Below are positions 18,841 to 28,270 of a DNA stretch of 64,000 nt, one piece after another. The notes beneath the pieces are model-generated. The model did not search any database, had not been told where the DNA came from, and saw only the letters and a list, made by a program, of their open reading frames with translations. This DNA comes from Burkholderiales bacterium. GTDB taxonomy: Bacteria > Pseudomonadota > Gammaproteobacteria > Burkholderiales > SG8-41. The DNA is taken from positions 1 through 64,000 of the forward strand of contig JAHCAG010000017.1 of the NCBI GenBank assembly GCA_019635015.1, read 5' to 3'. A program made the position numbers and the translations under genes. Position 1 is the first letter of the stretch. Every line of letters starts with the position of its first letter.

Positions 18841-19719
18841 CTAGGCCTTGCCGCGCACCGCCTGCCAGCGCACGGACTTGCCGTCGCCGAACACAGCCGT
18901 TCCTTCCATGCGGTCACCGTCGACGCGTCCCGTGAAACGCCCGCGGTTGTTGCCGTGAAGGATCACGAAGCTGATGTCGGTGCCGCTGACCCTCGGATCA
19001 AGCAGGGTGAGTCCGGTCTTGCGGCCATGCCCGTCCACGGTGCCCTCGACATTCTGGTAATGTTGCTTCAGCGTCAGGCCGTAATCACCGTCGCCTTCGA
19101 CCTTGAGGTTCCAGCCGCCCGCCACCCTGGCCGGCACGATCCACAGGTACAGCGTCGCGCGCGGCACGCCGGAAATGAATTCCTTCTCCGGCACGTCGAA
19201 ACTGATATCGGCGTCATGCTGCCACTGCTCGAAATGATAATCATGCGACACGATGCGTGTGCCCGGACGCAGTTCGCTGAACAGCTTGGGGCGCAGCCGC
19301 TGCATGAATTCCGGCAGCAGGTAGAGCGTCACCACGGTGGCCTTGCTGACGTCGGTCTTGAAAATGTCCCTCGCCTCGAAGCGCACACGGCCGTCGATGC
19401 CGAGGTTCTTCGCCCGTTCGTTGCTCTTGCGCACCAGTTCCTCGTCGATGTCGACGCCGTAGCCGCTTGCCTTCAGCTGCTGGCCCGCGGTCAATACGAT
19501 GACGCCGTCGCCGGAGCCGAGATCGATGACATGGTCGCGTTCCGTCACGTTGGCCATTTTCAGCATCTGGTCAACCACCACGTTGGGGGTGGGCACATAC
19601 GGCCCGCCCTCGCGCTCGTACTCGGGAGGCACTTTCGGCTGCTTCTGCGCGACTGCCGCGCCCGCCGCCAGGAAAACACCCGCCATCACCACTGCCAGCC
19701 ACTGCCTGCTCGACTTCAT
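18841..19719 (-). CDS. Exported class I SAM-dependent methyltransferase, paralogue 6 (separate copy)
   Basis: 292 residues from the ATG at 19719, which has an excellent GGAGGAAA site upstream. Signal peptide about 1-25, a short charged spacer, then PYVPTPNVVV, DLGSGDGV at 66-73 (final Arg of the motif replaced by Val) and GVDID. SHDYHFEQWQHD and LYLWIVPARVAGGW match the siblings. It is separated from the five-gene run by the spermidine-synthase-like gene on the other strand. It is probably the most divergent member. Confidence 0.85.
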   Translation of the reverse strand: MKSSRQWLAVVMAGVFLAAGAAVAQKQPKVPPEYEREGGPYVPTPNVVVDQMLKMANVTERDHVIDLGSGDGVIVLTAGQQLKASGYGVDIDEELVRKSNERAKNLGIDGRVRFEARDIFKTDVSKATVVTLYLLPEFMQRLRPKLFSELRPGTRIVSHDYHFEQWQHDADISFDVPEKEFISGVPRATLYLWIVPARVAGGWNLKVEGDGDYGLTLKQHYQNVEGTVDGHGRKTGLTLLDPRVSGTDISFVILHGNNRGRFTGRVDGDRMEGTAVFGDGKSVRWQAVRGKA

Positions 19720-19787
19720 CTGCGTTTCCTCCGGTACCGGCCGATGCGGCCGGGTTTGCGCGCGACAATATAACGCATTCACGCCGC

Positions 19788-20093
19788 TCAGCGGCGGGCG
19801 CCGCCCTGGCCGGCAGCGCAGGTCTCGGCCAGTTCGTAGAGCGACACCTCGCCGGTGAAGGTGAGTTGCAGCGCGCGGCGGATCAGTGCCAGCTCATCCG
19901 GACGGAAACGCTCGCGCAGCCCGCTTTTTTCAGTTTCGGCCAGCACCTGGCCAAGGCTCGCCCCCTGGTCGCGCAGCTTGATGCCGGCCTGCGCAGTGGC
20001 GACCAGCTGTTCGCAGCTCAACTGCGCCGCCGCCGGCAGCGCCGGCAACAGGCACAGCAGCACAATCAGCAGGCGCGGCAGGACAAGTGTCAT
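19788..20093 (-). CDS. Small exported protein of unknown function
   Basis: 101 residues: a clear signal peptide (about 1-23, ALPAAAQ) and a helical mature part with two Cys (26 and 92), which could form a disulfide in the periplasm. No known family was recognised. Its ATG directly abuts the stop of the acyl-CoA dehydrogenase gene, with no gap, so it is likely translated from the same message. Confidence 0.6.
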   Translation of the reverse strand: MTLVLPRLLIVLLCLLPALPAAAQLSCEQLVATAQAGIKLRDQGASLGQVLAETEKSGLRERFRPDELALIRRALQLTFTGEVSLYELAETCAAGQGGARR

Positions 20094-21884
20094 TCAGAAC
20101 GCATCCGGCTCCAGCGCCAGCGTGCTCGCCGCGCCCAGGGTCACCGTGCGCGACAGCGCGCCGGCCTGCGGCAGCAGGTGTTCCAGGTAAAAACAGGCCG
20201 TTGCCAGTTTGGCGTCCAGAAACGCGCGATCCGCGCCCGGGGCATCGCGGCGCTCCCGTGCAATCAGCGCCGCGCGCGCCATCAGCCAGCCACCGGCGAC
20301 CGTGCCGAACAGTTTCAGGTACGGCACCGCCACAGCCGCCGCCGCTTCGGGTTGCGCACGATAGTGGTCAACCAGCCAGCGCGTCGCGGCTTCAAGGCCA
20401 TCCACAGCCTCTGTAAACACGGCGCGTGCCGGCGCCAGCGGCGTGCCAGCCGCCGCCAACGCGGCATCCAGCGCGCGCATCTCGGCAACCAGCCCCAGCG
20501 CGGCAGCACCCTTCTCGGCGCCGACCTTGCGCCCGATCAGATCATTGGCCTGGATGCCGGTGGTGCCCTCGTAGATGGTGGTGATGCGCGCATCGCGCAG
20601 GTACTGCGCGGCACCGGTTTCCTCGACAAAACCCATGCCGCCGTGGATCTGCACACCGAGCGAGGCGATTTCCACCGCCAGCTCCGTGCACCAGCCCTTG
20701 ACCACCGGCGTCAGCAGGTCGAGCCGCGCCTGGTGGCGGGCGCGGATGTCCGCGTCGGGGTGGCGCCTCGCGCGGTCCAGCTCGCCGGCCGCCAGATAAC
20801 CCAGCGCGCGCATCGCCTCGGTCTGCGCGCGCATGGTCATCAGCATGCGCCGCACGTCGGGGTGGTGGATGATCGTCACGCGGTCACCGCTCCGCTGGCC
20901 GATCGCCCGCCCCTGCACCCGGGTCCTCGCATACCCCAGCGCGTGCTGGTAAGCCCGCTCGGCGATCCCGACACCCTCCATGCCGACGCCGAGACGGGCA
21001 TGATTCATCATCGTGAACATGTACTCGAGGCCGCGATTCGCCTCGCCGACGAGGTAACCGATGGCACCGCCATTGTCGCCATAGGCCAGCACACAGGTCG
21101 GGCTGCCGTGGATGCCCAGCTTGTGCTCAATCGATACGCAGCGGATGTCATTGCGCGCGCCGCGGCTGCCATCGGCATTGACAAGGAACTTCGGCACCAC
21201 GAACATCGAAATGCCCTTCACGCCCTCCGGTGCATCGGGCAGCCGCGCCAGCACCAGGTGCACGATGTTCTCCGCCATGTCGTGTTCACCCCAGGTGATG
21301 AAAATCTTGGTGCCCTGGATGCGGTAATGATTGCCCTCGGGCACCGCGCGGCTGCGCACCGCCGACAGGTCGGATCCGGCCTGCGGCTCGGTCAGGTTCA
21401 TGGTGCCGGTCCACTCGCCGGACACCAGTTTCGGCATGAAAGTATCGAGCAGCGACTGCGAACCGTGATGGGTCAGCGCCTCCTGCACCCCGGTGGTCAG
21501 CATCGGGCACAGGCAGAACGCCATGTTGGCGCTGTTCCACATCTCCTGCAGCGGCAGCGCAATGCAGTGCGGCAGGCCCTGGCCGCCGTAGTCGGTGGAT
21601 GCCGCAAGCCCGTTCCAGCCGGCGGCGGCAAACTGCGCGTACGCCTCCTTGAATCCGGCCGGCGCGCTGACCCCGCCGTCGCGCCATTGCGCGCCCTGCC
21701 GGTCACCGCTGTGGTTCAGCGGATCCAGCACACCCTGCGCGAATTTTCCCGCCTCCGTCAGCACAGCCTCGACCAGTTCGGCACTGACCTCGCCGCAGCC
21801 GGGCAGCGCGGTAATGCCTTCGAGCCCCGCGAACCCGGCGATGGCGAACTGCATGTCCTTCAGTGGCGCGGCATAGGTCGACAT
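20094..21884 (-). CDS. Acyl-CoA dehydrogenase, long (DmdC-like) form
   Basis: 596 residues, longer than classic 380-residue enzymes and matching the FadE/DmdC-like class with an extra C-terminal domain. Visible family motifs are NLTEPQAGSD (flavin/substrate), GTKIFITWGEHD, and GGMGFVEETGAAQYLRDARI with the IYEGTTGIQ stretch that holds the catalytic glutamate. It oxidises an acyl-CoA to the 2,3-enoyl-CoA, passing electrons to ETF. The etfBA genes lie just upstream on the same strand, supporting this. The ATG at 21884 has AGGGGA upstream and gives the family N-terminus (TYAAPLKDM). Confidence 0.92.
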   Translation of the reverse strand: MSTYAAPLKDMQFAIAGFAGLEGITALPGCGEVSAELVEAVLTEAGKFAQGVLDPLNHSGDRQGAQWRDGGVSAPAGFKEAYAQFAAAGWNGLAASTDYGGQGLPHCIALPLQEMWNSANMAFCLCPMLTTGVQEALTHHGSQSLLDTFMPKLVSGEWTGTMNLTEPQAGSDLSAVRSRAVPEGNHYRIQGTKIFITWGEHDMAENIVHLVLARLPDAPEGVKGISMFVVPKFLVNADGSRGARNDIRCVSIEHKLGIHGSPTCVLAYGDNGGAIGYLVGEANRGLEYMFTMMNHARLGVGMEGVGIAERAYQHALGYARTRVQGRAIGQRSGDRVTIIHHPDVRRMLMTMRAQTEAMRALGYLAAGELDRARRHPDADIRARHQARLDLLTPVVKGWCTELAVEIASLGVQIHGGMGFVEETGAAQYLRDARITTIYEGTTGIQANDLIGRKVGAEKGAAALGLVAEMRALDAALAAAGTPLAPARAVFTEAVDGLEAATRWLVDHYRAQPEAAAAVAVPYLKLFGTVAGGWLMARAALIARERRDAPGADRAFLDAKLATACFYLEHLLPQAGALSRTVTLGAASTLALEPDAF

Positions 21885-21922
21885 GGTGTATCCCCTGCAG
21901 GTTTCCTGAACAATCCCGGCAA

Positions 21923-21950
21923 ACAAAAAGGGCGCTCAGGGAGCGCCCTT
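21923..21950 (-). terminator. Rho-independent terminator after etfA
   Basis: Perfect 10-base stem, AAGGGCGCTC (21928-21937) with GAGCGCCCTT (21941-21950), and a 3-base loop. On the - strand the stem is followed by TTTTTG at 21922-21927. This ends the etfBA message; the acyl-CoA dehydrogenase gene beyond needs its own promoter or read-through. Confidence 0.85.
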
Positions 21951-21974
21951 CATGTTACCGCAGCCGCAGGCCGG

Positions 21975-22904
21975 TCAGGACAGCGCCTGGGTCAGCTCCG
22001 GAACCGCCTTGAACAGGTCTTCCACCAGCCAGTAGTCGGCGACGGCAAAGATCGGCGCTTCCGGATCCTTGTTGACGGCGATGATCACCTTGCTGTCCTT
22101 CATCCCCGCGAGGTGCTGGATCGCGCCGGAAATGCCGATGGCGATGTAGAGCTCCGGGGCGACGATCTTTCCGGTCTGGCCGACCTGGTAGTCATTGGGC
22201 ACAAAACCGGAATCCACCGCGGCGCGCGACGCGCCGACGGCGGCGCCGAGCTTGTCAGCCAGCGCTTCGAGGATCTTGAAGTTCTCGCCGCTGCCCATGC
22301 CGCGGCCGCCGGAAACGATGATGCGCGCTGCAGTCAGCTCGGGCCGGTCGGATTTGGACAATTCCTGCCCGTTGAATTTCGACAGCCCGGCATCCGGTGC
22401 TGCTGCAAGGTTTTCGACCGCCGCACTGCCGCCTTCCGCCGCCGCATCAAAACCGGTGGCGCGCACGGTGATGACCTTGACCTTGTCCGCGGACTGCACG
22501 GTGGCCATCACGTTGCCGGCATAGATCGGCCGCACGAAGGTGTCGGCGGAAACGACGGCGCTGATGTCCGAAATCTGCTGGACATCCAGCAGCGCGGCCA
22601 GGCGCGGCATGAAGTTCTTGCCGAAGCCGGTGGCCGGCGCCAGGATGTGCCCGTACTGCCCGGCAATGGTCAGCACCAGCGCCGCCATGTTTTCGGCGAC
22701 TGCGCCGGCATACTGTGGCGCGTCGGCCAGCAGCACCTTCTTCACGCCGGCGATTTTTGACGCGGCCTGCGCCGCTTCGGCGCACTGGTGACCGGCCACC
22801 AGCACGGTGATGTCGCCGCCGATTTTTGCCGCGGCGGTGACGGTGTTGGTGGTGCCGGGCTTGAGTTGTTTGCCGTCGTGTTCGGCAATGACGAGTACGG
22901 ACAT
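21975..22904 (-). CDS. etfA: Electron transfer flavoprotein alpha subunit
   Basis: 309 residues. The N-terminal domain starts VLVIAEHDG. The C-terminal FAD-binding domain contains VSGGRGMGS near 195 and the [19 protein letters not shown] segment that binds FAD in all ETF alpha chains. It pairs with EtfB to carry electrons from acyl-CoA dehydrogenases to the ETF:quinone oxidoreductase. Its ATG overlaps the etfB stop by one base (TGATG). Length and motifs are normal. Confidence 0.96.
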   Translation of the reverse strand: MSVLVIAEHDGKQLKPGTTNTVTAAAKIGGDITVLVAGHQCAEAAQAASKIAGVKKVLLADAPQYAGAVAENMAALVLTIAGQYGHILAPATGFGKNFMPRLAALLDVQQISDISAVVSADTFVRPIYAGNVMATVQSADKVKVITVRATGFDAAAEGGSAAVENLAAAPDAGLSKFNGQELSKSDRPELTAARIIVSGGRGMGSGENFKILEALADKLGAAVGASRAAVDSGFVPNDYQVGQTGKIVAPELYIAIGISGAIQHLAGMKDSKVIIAVNKDPEAPIFAVADYWLVEDLFKAVPELTQALS

Positions 22905-23656
22905 CAGATGACCCTCGCTTCGTTCCTGAGTTTGGCGACCAGTTCCGCGACATCGGCGACCTTGACGCCGGCGCTGCGTTTCGGCGGCTCCTCGACCTTC
23001 AGCGTCTTCAGCCGCGGCGCGACATCAACACCCAGCGCCTCGGGCTTGAGCACTTCCAGCGGCTTTTTCTTCGCCTTCATGATGTTGGGCAGCGTGACAT
23101 AACGCGGCTCGTTCAGGCGCAGGTCGGTGGTCACCACCGCCGGCAGCCTGATCGTCAGCTTCTCGAGGCCGCCGTCGATCTCGCGGGTCACATCGGCGCT
23201 GTCACCGTTGACGGCAATCGCCGAAGTGAAGGCCGACTGCGGCCAGCCGAGCAGCGCCGAAACCATCTGGCCGGCCTGGTTGGAGTCATCGTCGATCGCC
23301 TGCTTGCCCATGATCACCAGCTTCGGCTGCTCCTTGTCGATGATCGCCTTCACCAGCTTGGCCACCGCCAGCGGCTGCACATCAGCCGCGCCGGTCTCGA
23401 CCAGGATGCCGCGGTCGGCGCCCATTGCCATTGCGGTGCGCAGTGTTTCCTGGCACTGCGGCGCGCCGATCGAAACCGCGACGATCTCGGTGACGATGCC
23501 GGCTTCCTTCATGCGCACCGCCTGCTCGACGGCGATTTCGCAGAACGGATTCATCGCCATCTTGACGTTGGCGGTCTCGACGCCCGTGCCGTCGGACTTC
23601 ACGCGCACCTTCACGTACGGGTCGATGACGCGTTTGACTGTCACTAGAACCTTCAT
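22904..23656 (-). CDS. etfB: Electron transfer flavoprotein beta subunit
   Basis: 250 residues, beginning [13 protein letters not shown] as is typical of EtfB, with [13 protein letters not shown] near 37 and the AMP-binding region [17 protein letters not shown] near 115. The C-terminal arm that docks on EtfA (EEPPKR) is present. It forms a heterodimer with EtfA, encoded next, and CGGAGTACCC lies before the ATG. Upstream of it are 138 bases with no gene. Confidence 0.96.
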   Translation of the reverse strand: MKVLVTVKRVIDPYVKVRVKSDGTGVETANVKMAMNPFCEIAVEQAVRMKEAGIVTEIVAVSIGAPQCQETLRTAMAMGADRGILVETGAADVQPLAVAKLVKAIIDKEQPKLVIMGKQAIDDDSNQAGQMVSALLGWPQSAFTSAIAVNGDSADVTREIDGGLEKLTIRLPAVVTTDLRLNEPRYVTLPNIMKAKKKPLEVLKPEALGVDVAPRLKTLKVEEPPKRSAGVKVADVAELVAKLRNEARVI

Positions 23657-23794
23657 GGGTACTCCGGAGATGGAAAGATGGAGTGGCTGCCGGGCCGAAC
23701 TGCTGCGAGGTCCCGGAAAAGGCCGGATTTTAACGCAAGCGACCCATCGGCGAAACCTCTGCCGCCCATACTATGGGCATGCCACGGAGCGCGA

Positions 23795-24664
23795 TTACCT
23801 GCTGAAACCCTGCTGCGCCAGGAAACGCTGCACCAGCGGCGCCCATATGTCGAAACCGCGGACAAAGAGCCGGTGGCCGTCGTCGCCGAAAGGCGGCAGC
23901 AGCAGGAACTCGCCCTTGCCGCCGTTGGCCTGGAACGCGGCAAACCAGGCCTGGCTGTGGCGCGGTCCGAAGTAGCGGTCATTCTCGGTATAGACCCACA
24001 GCGTCGGCACCCGCGTGTTGTGTCCGTAGCCGCCGAATGTCGCCGTTGAAATCGACGCCGAACAGGGTTCTCCCGGCCGCGTTTCCGGATTGCCCCCGCC
24101 GCCGCCGGCAAAGTTGATCGCCGCGACGACGCCCGGCAGCCTGCGCGCCGCCACCGCGATACTGGTTGCTCCGCCGTAGGACTGTCCGGCAATCACAATG
24201 CGCCGCGCATCGATGCGCGGTTCACGCCGCGCGGCGTTTATCACCTGCTCGACCTGGTCCGCGGCAACACCGAAGGAACGCGCGAAGTTGCGGTTGCTGC
24301 AGGGTCCCGCGTATTCAGCATCGATGGCAGTGCCGCTGGCGCCATAACCGATGCGGGTCGGCACCCAGACGGAAAAACCGGACTCGGCAAAGAAACGCGC
24401 AGCCTGCGAGTAGCGCGCACGGCGCAGGCGGGAACGATCAACCGCATGACGGCCGTGATTCAGCACCAGCAAGGGATAGCCGGAACGCCCCGCCTCCTCA
24501 AACACCGTGACCACGATGTCCTGCGCCAATGTCTGCCCATCCGGTCCCTGCACACTGACCGGCACGGCCAGGATGCGTTCTTCGATCTGGGCCGCTGCAA
24601 CCGGCACTGCGCTGAGCATGAACAGCAGCGCGATCACCCCGGGAAAACTCGACCGAATCATCAT
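23795..24664 (-). CDS. Exported alpha/beta hydrolase (dienelactone-hydrolase-like)
   Basis: 289 residues with a signal peptide (about 1-25, ending VAAAQ). The alpha/beta-hydrolase triad is visible: nucleophile Ser in AGQSYGGA, Asp in YTENDRYF and His in DDGHRLF. Four mature cysteines may form disulfides in the periplasm. The substrate is unknown; an esterase or peptidase activity is possible. It follows radA by 45 bases on the same strand, and that gap holds the AT-rich motif C. Confidence 0.8.
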   Translation of the reverse strand: MMIRSSFPGVIALLFMLSAVPVAAAQIEERILAVPVSVQGPDGQTLAQDIVVTVFEEAGRSGYPLLVLNHGRHAVDRSRLRRARYSQAARFFAESGFSVWVPTRIGYGASGTAIDAEYAGPCSNRNFARSFGVAADQVEQVINAARREPRIDARRIVIAGQSYGGATSIAVAARRLPGVVAAINFAGGGGGNPETRPGEPCSASISTATFGGYGHNTRVPTLWVYTENDRYFGPRHSQAWFAAFQANGGKGEFLLLPPFGDDGHRLFVRGFDIWAPLVQRFLAQQGFSR

Positions 24665-24684
24665 GACGAATCCGGAAATTTTTG

Positions 24685-24711
24685 CAAGTATTTGTTTTTA
24701 TTTGATATTTC
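24685..24711 (+). repeat. AT-rich motif copy C at the radA stop
   Basis: CAAGTATTTGTTTTTATTTG followed by ATATTTC. It overlaps the radA TGA stop at 24710-24712, with its T-rich end pointing into radA. It has the same orientation as copies D and E. Confidence 0.65.
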
Positions 24712-26077
24712 AGAATCCGTCGCGGAAATGCACGACGGCATCCTCGATCCGGCGCACGGCGATGACCTTGAGTCCGGCGATTGGCTGCCGCGGCTGATTG
24801 GCTTGCGGCACCAGCGCATGAGTGAAACCGAGCTTGGCCGCCTCCTTCAGGCGCTCCTGGCCTCTTTGCACCGGGCGCACTTCGCCGGCAAGGCCGACTT
24901 CGCCGAACACCACCAGCTTCTTCGGCAAGGGCTTGTTTTTCAGCGAACTCACCACCGCCATCAGCACCGCGAGGTCGGCCGCGGGTTCGGTGATGCGCAC
25001 GCCGCCCACGGCGTTGACAAACACGTCCTGGTCAAAGCAGGCGATGCCGGAGTGGCGATGAAGTACCGCCAGCAGCAATGCCAGGCGGTTCTGCTCGAGG
25101 CCGACCGACAGTCGCCGCGGATTCGGCGCATGCGCCTCGTCGACCAGCGCCTGAACCTCGACCAGCAGCGGCCGCGTGCCCTCCTGGGTCACCAGCACAC
25201 AGGAACCCGCGACCTCCGTGTCATGCTGCGACAGGAACAGCGCGGAGGGATTGGCCACGCCCTTCAGCCCCTTGTCGGTCATTGCGAACACGCCGAGTTC
25301 GTTGACCGCGCCGTAGCGGTTCTTGAAGGCGCGGATCAGGCGGAAGCTCGAATGGGTGTCGCCCTCGAAGTAGAGCACGGTGTCGACCATGTGCTCGAGC
25401 ACACGCGGCCCTGCCAGCGTGCCCTCCTTGGTAACATGGCCAACGAACACGATGGTGGTGCCGCCGGACTTGGCCAGCCTTGTCAACTGAGCCGCACATT
25501 CACGCACCTGCGCCACCGAACCCGGTGCCGAGGTCAGCGCATCGGAATACAGGGTCTGGATCGAATCGATGACCGCGATTTCCGGCTTCTCCGACTGGAT
25601 CACCGCCTGGATTTTCGCGAGCCCGGTCTCCGGCAGCACCTGCACATGTTCGGCCTCGACGTTGAGCCGTTTCGCGCGCAGCGCGATCTGCTGCGGCGAC
25701 TCCTCGCCCGAGACATAAATGACCTTGCGGCCGGCGCCGATGGTGGCCAGCGACTGCAGCAGCAGCGTCGACTTGCCAATGCCGGGATCACCGCCGATCA
25801 GGATCACCGCACCCGGCACCAGTCCGCCGCCCAGGACGCGGTCGAACTCGGGGATGCCGCTGGACAGGCGGGATTCCTCACGCGCCTCGACCTCCGACAG
25901 TTTCTGCAGCTTGCCGGTCTCCGCGATCAGCGAAAAGCGGTTCGCCGACGGCGCCGCATTGTCGGCCACCGATTCGACCAGCGTGTTCCAGGCCTGGCAG
26001 TGCGGACACTGGCCCTGCCACTTGAGCGCCTGGCCCCCGCATTCGGTGCAGACGTAAACGGTTTTTGCTTTTGCCAT
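24710..26077 (-). CDS. radA: DNA repair protein RadA
   Basis: 455 residues, the usual RadA length. The N-terminal zinc finger has C10, C13, C24 and C27. The RecA-like ATPase has Walker A GGDPGIGKST at 95-104 and a KNRYG motif, a slight change from the canonical KNRFG. The C-terminal Lon-like domain is complete. RadA helps process recombination intermediates and branch migration. It follows alr by 24 bases on the same strand. Confidence 0.97.
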   Translation of the reverse strand: MAKAKTVYVCTECGGQALKWQGQCPHCQAWNTLVESVADNAAPSANRFSLIAETGKLQKLSEVEAREESRLSSGIPEFDRVLGGGLVPGAVILIGGDPGIGKSTLLLQSLATIGAGRKVIYVSGEESPQQIALRAKRLNVEAEHVQVLPETGLAKIQAVIQSEKPEIAVIDSIQTLYSDALTSAPGSVAQVRECAAQLTRLAKSGGTTIVFVGHVTKEGTLAGPRVLEHMVDTVLYFEGDTHSSFRLIRAFKNRYGAVNELGVFAMTDKGLKGVANPSALFLSQHDTEVAGSCVLVTQEGTRPLLVEVQALVDEAHAPNPRRLSVGLEQNRLALLLAVLHRHSGIACFDQDVFVNAVGGVRITEPAADLAVLMAVVSSLKNKPLPKKLVVFGEVGLAGEVRPVQRGQERLKEAAKLGFTHALVPQANQPRQPIAGLKVIAVRRIEDAVVHFRDGF

Positions 26078-26101
26078 GCGCGCTAGGTTACCGGGAAAAA
26101 C

Positions 26102-27172
26102 TCAGGACCGCTCGATCACGGGCACCCGTGCCGCCAGCGCGCACAGCAGCTCATAACTGACGGTGCCCGCGGCCTGCGCCACGTCATCCACCGGATTACC
26201 GTCGCCCCACAGCACCACCGGGGTGCCGACGCCGGCCGCGGGCATCGCGCTGATGTCGATGCAGAGTTTGTCCATCGATACCCGGCCGACGGTGCCGCTC
26301 ATCGCGTCGCCGACGCGCACCGGTGTGCCGTTGGGCGCATGGCGTGGATAACCGTCGGCATAACCGCAGGCAACGATGCCGATGCGCATCGGCCGCTCGG
26401 CACGGAACATGCCGCCGTAACCGACGCTGTCACCGGGTTTCAGATCGCAGGTACCGATGATCGCCGAGCGCAATGTCATCACCGGCTTGAGTCCCAGCGC
26501 CGCCGCCGGCAATTCGCCAAAGGGCGAAGAGCCGTAGAGCATGATGCCCGGACGCACCCAGTCAAAATGGGTTTCCGGATAACGCAGCGTCGCCGCGGAA
26601 TTGGCAAGGCTGCGCGGCGCCACGATGCCGGCCGCGGCACGCTCGAAGATCTCCATCTGCCAGGCCACGCCGCGGGCATCGTCGGCATTGGCGAAGTGGG
26701 TCATCAGCGTCAGCTTGCCGGTACCGGCACAGTCCTGCAGCGCGGCATGGGCGCCGTGCGCGTCCCCGGACGCAAAACCGAGCCGGTTCATGCCACTGTT
26801 GATTTTCAGCAGCACATCCAGCCGAGAACCCGCGGGCAGTCCGCCCAGCAACGCGATCTGTTCCCGCTGGTGCACCACGGCGGCAATTTTTTTTGCAGCG
26901 CCCTCGAGCACCTCGCGTTCGTCAAAAAATCCTTCAAGCAGCAGGATGCGCTGGGCAAAACCCGCATCACGCAGGCGCACCGCGGCATCGAACTCGACCA
27001 CCGCAAAACCGTCCGCCGCGCGCAGCGCCTGCGCCGCGCGCAACAGGCCATGGCCGTAGGCATTGGCCTTGATCACCGCGAACACCTTTGCATGCGGCGC
27101 GTGCGCGCGTGCCACGTCCAGATTATGCGCCAGCGCGGCCAGATCGAGGGTTGCGGTGATCGGTCTCGGCAT
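26102..27172 (-). CDS. alr: Alanine racemase
   Basis: 356 residues. The PLP-binding lysine is in FAVIKANAYGHG (K35). The second catalytic base, Tyr, lies in VGYGGMFRAERP near 240, followed by GYADGYPR typical of Alr. It interconverts L- and D-alanine for peptidoglycan. It lies between radA and a small ORF on the same strand, probably in the lysR-GATase operon. Confidence 0.96.
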   Translation of the reverse strand: MPRPITATLDLAALAHNLDVARAHAPHAKVFAVIKANAYGHGLLRAAQALRAADGFAVVEFDAAVRLRDAGFAQRILLLEGFFDEREVLEGAAKKIAAVVHQREQIALLGGLPAGSRLDVLLKINSGMNRLGFASGDAHGAHAALQDCAGTGKLTLMTHFANADDARGVAWQMEIFERAAAGIVAPRSLANSAATLRYPETHFDWVRPGIMLYGSSPFGELPAAALGLKPVMTLRSAIIGTCDLKPGDSVGYGGMFRAERPMRIGIVACGYADGYPRHAPNGTPVRVGDAMSGTVGRVSMDKLCIDISAMPAAGVGTPVVLWGDGNPVDDVAQAAGTVSYELLCALAARVPVIERS

Positions 27173-27194
27173 GTCGGTTCAGCCCAAGCGGGAC

Positions 27195-27521
27195 TCAGTC
27201 CGCGCTCCGGCTCTCACGGTAATGGTGCTCGAACACCAGTTCCAGTTCATCAATGACTCCGGCCGCGTCACGGCCCTGCAGCGCATGCTGCGCCAACAGC
27301 GCCGAAGCCGGACCCATCAGCCGGCGCCGGTCGAGCATCGGATAGCTGCGCCTCAGGCGGCGTATCGCCAGCGCCACCGATTCCCCTGCCGGACGCGGCT
27401 CCGGGCGCGGATCCGCCGCCGGAGCCGCCAGTGCCCGCGCAAACTCCAGCAGTTCATCCTGACGCCGCGCATCAAGCGCGCGGTAAATGTCCAGCAGAGT
27501 GCCCTCACCTTCAGCGGCCAT
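27195..27521 (-). CDS. Small hypothetical protein, helical
   Basis: 108 residues from the ATG at 27521, two bases after the GATase stop. It is mostly charged helices (DIYRALDARRQDELLEF, then a Pro/Arg-rich stretch, then ELVFEHHYRE). No known family, membrane segment or signal was seen. A GTG at 27527 overlapping the stop is an alternative start. It may be coupled to the amidotransferase-like protein. Confidence 0.6.
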   Translation of the reverse strand: MAAEGEGTLLDIYRALDARRQDELLEFARALAAPAADPRPEPRPAGESVALAIRRLRRSYPMLDRRRLMGPASALLAQHALQGRDAAGVIDELELVFEHHYRESRSAD

Positions 27522-27523
27522 GG

Positions 27524-28270
27524 TCACTGGTCTCCGGACACCGCATGGATGCGGAACACCGGCGGCTTGCGCCGCTCCTGCATCAGGTCCAGCCCCGACA
27601 CCAGCGCCGCGATCACGCGGTCGGTGGTGTCGCGGAACTCCGGCCACAGCTCGCGGGCCTGCGCCAGCACCTCGCCGATGTCATCAGGCAGCGGGCGCCC
27701 TTCCTCCATGATGGTGTCCTCGATCATGCCCGGCGTCATCTCGGGCCGGAACAGCAGCCCGCAGGTCTCTCCGTGGCGCAGCAGTATCCAGCGTCCCTCG
27801 TCATCGGTCGCAAGCGCCGGAACCGCATCGGGCAGCGTCACCCGGCCGCTGGCGGCCACCAGCACCCGGCGACCGTCAATCGCCTGCGCCACCGCGTCGG
27901 CAGCACCGGCGGCCGTCGCATGCGCGGTCGTCCAGTAGGCATAGGGGCTGTCATCCGGCCGGGGCACACCGCCGGCGGCCTGCGCCAGCAGCAGCGCGCC
28001 GAAGCCGAGTCCGATCACCGGACGGCGCGCCGCCGCGAAGGAGCGCAGCAGGCGCAGTTCCTCGTCAAGCCAGGGGACATGCACACGGTCCGCCGGAGCG
28101 TGGGCGCCGCCGAGCAGCCACAAGGCATCGTACTGCAGGGCACTCGCCGGCAATGCCTGGCCGGTGAAGGGACGGAAATAGGTGAAACCGATGCCGCGGT
28201 TCTCCAGCTGTTTCTCGACGCTGCCGAGAAACTCGGAATAACTGTGCTGGACCGCGATGAAACGCTTCAT
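27524..28270 (-). CDS. Class I glutamine amidotransferase-like protein with degenerate active site
   Basis: 248 residues with the class I GATase fold and GMP-synthase-like spacing, but the catalytic residues are changed. Where active enzymes have G-[IV]-C-x-G, this has GLGFG at 87-91, so the nucleophile Cys is Gly89. Where they have F-H-P-E, this has FRPE at 174-177, so the His is Arg175; Glu177 remains. It therefore cannot hydrolyse glutamine in the usual way. It overlaps the lysR stop by four bases (ATGA), suggesting coupled expression. It could be a binding or regulatory relative. Confidence 0.75.
   Translation of the reverse strand: MKRFIAVQHSYSEFLGSVEKQLENRGIGFTYFRPFTGQALPASALQYDALWLLGGAHAPADRVHVPWLDEELRLLRSFAAARRPVIGLGFGALLLAQAAGGVPRPDDSPYAYWTTAHATAAGAADAVAQAIDGRRVLVAASGRVTLPDAVPALATDDEGRWILLRHGETCGLLFRPEMTPGMIEDTIMEEGRPLPDDIGEVLAQARELWPEFRDTTDRVIAALVSGLDLMQERRKPPVFRIHAVSGDQ

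Noticed and set aside
19866..22760. A 964-residue open reading frame on the + strand
   Set aside because: It is antisense to the acyl-CoA dehydrogenase and etfA genes and reads as a low-complexity Arg/His/Gln-rich string without domain motifs.
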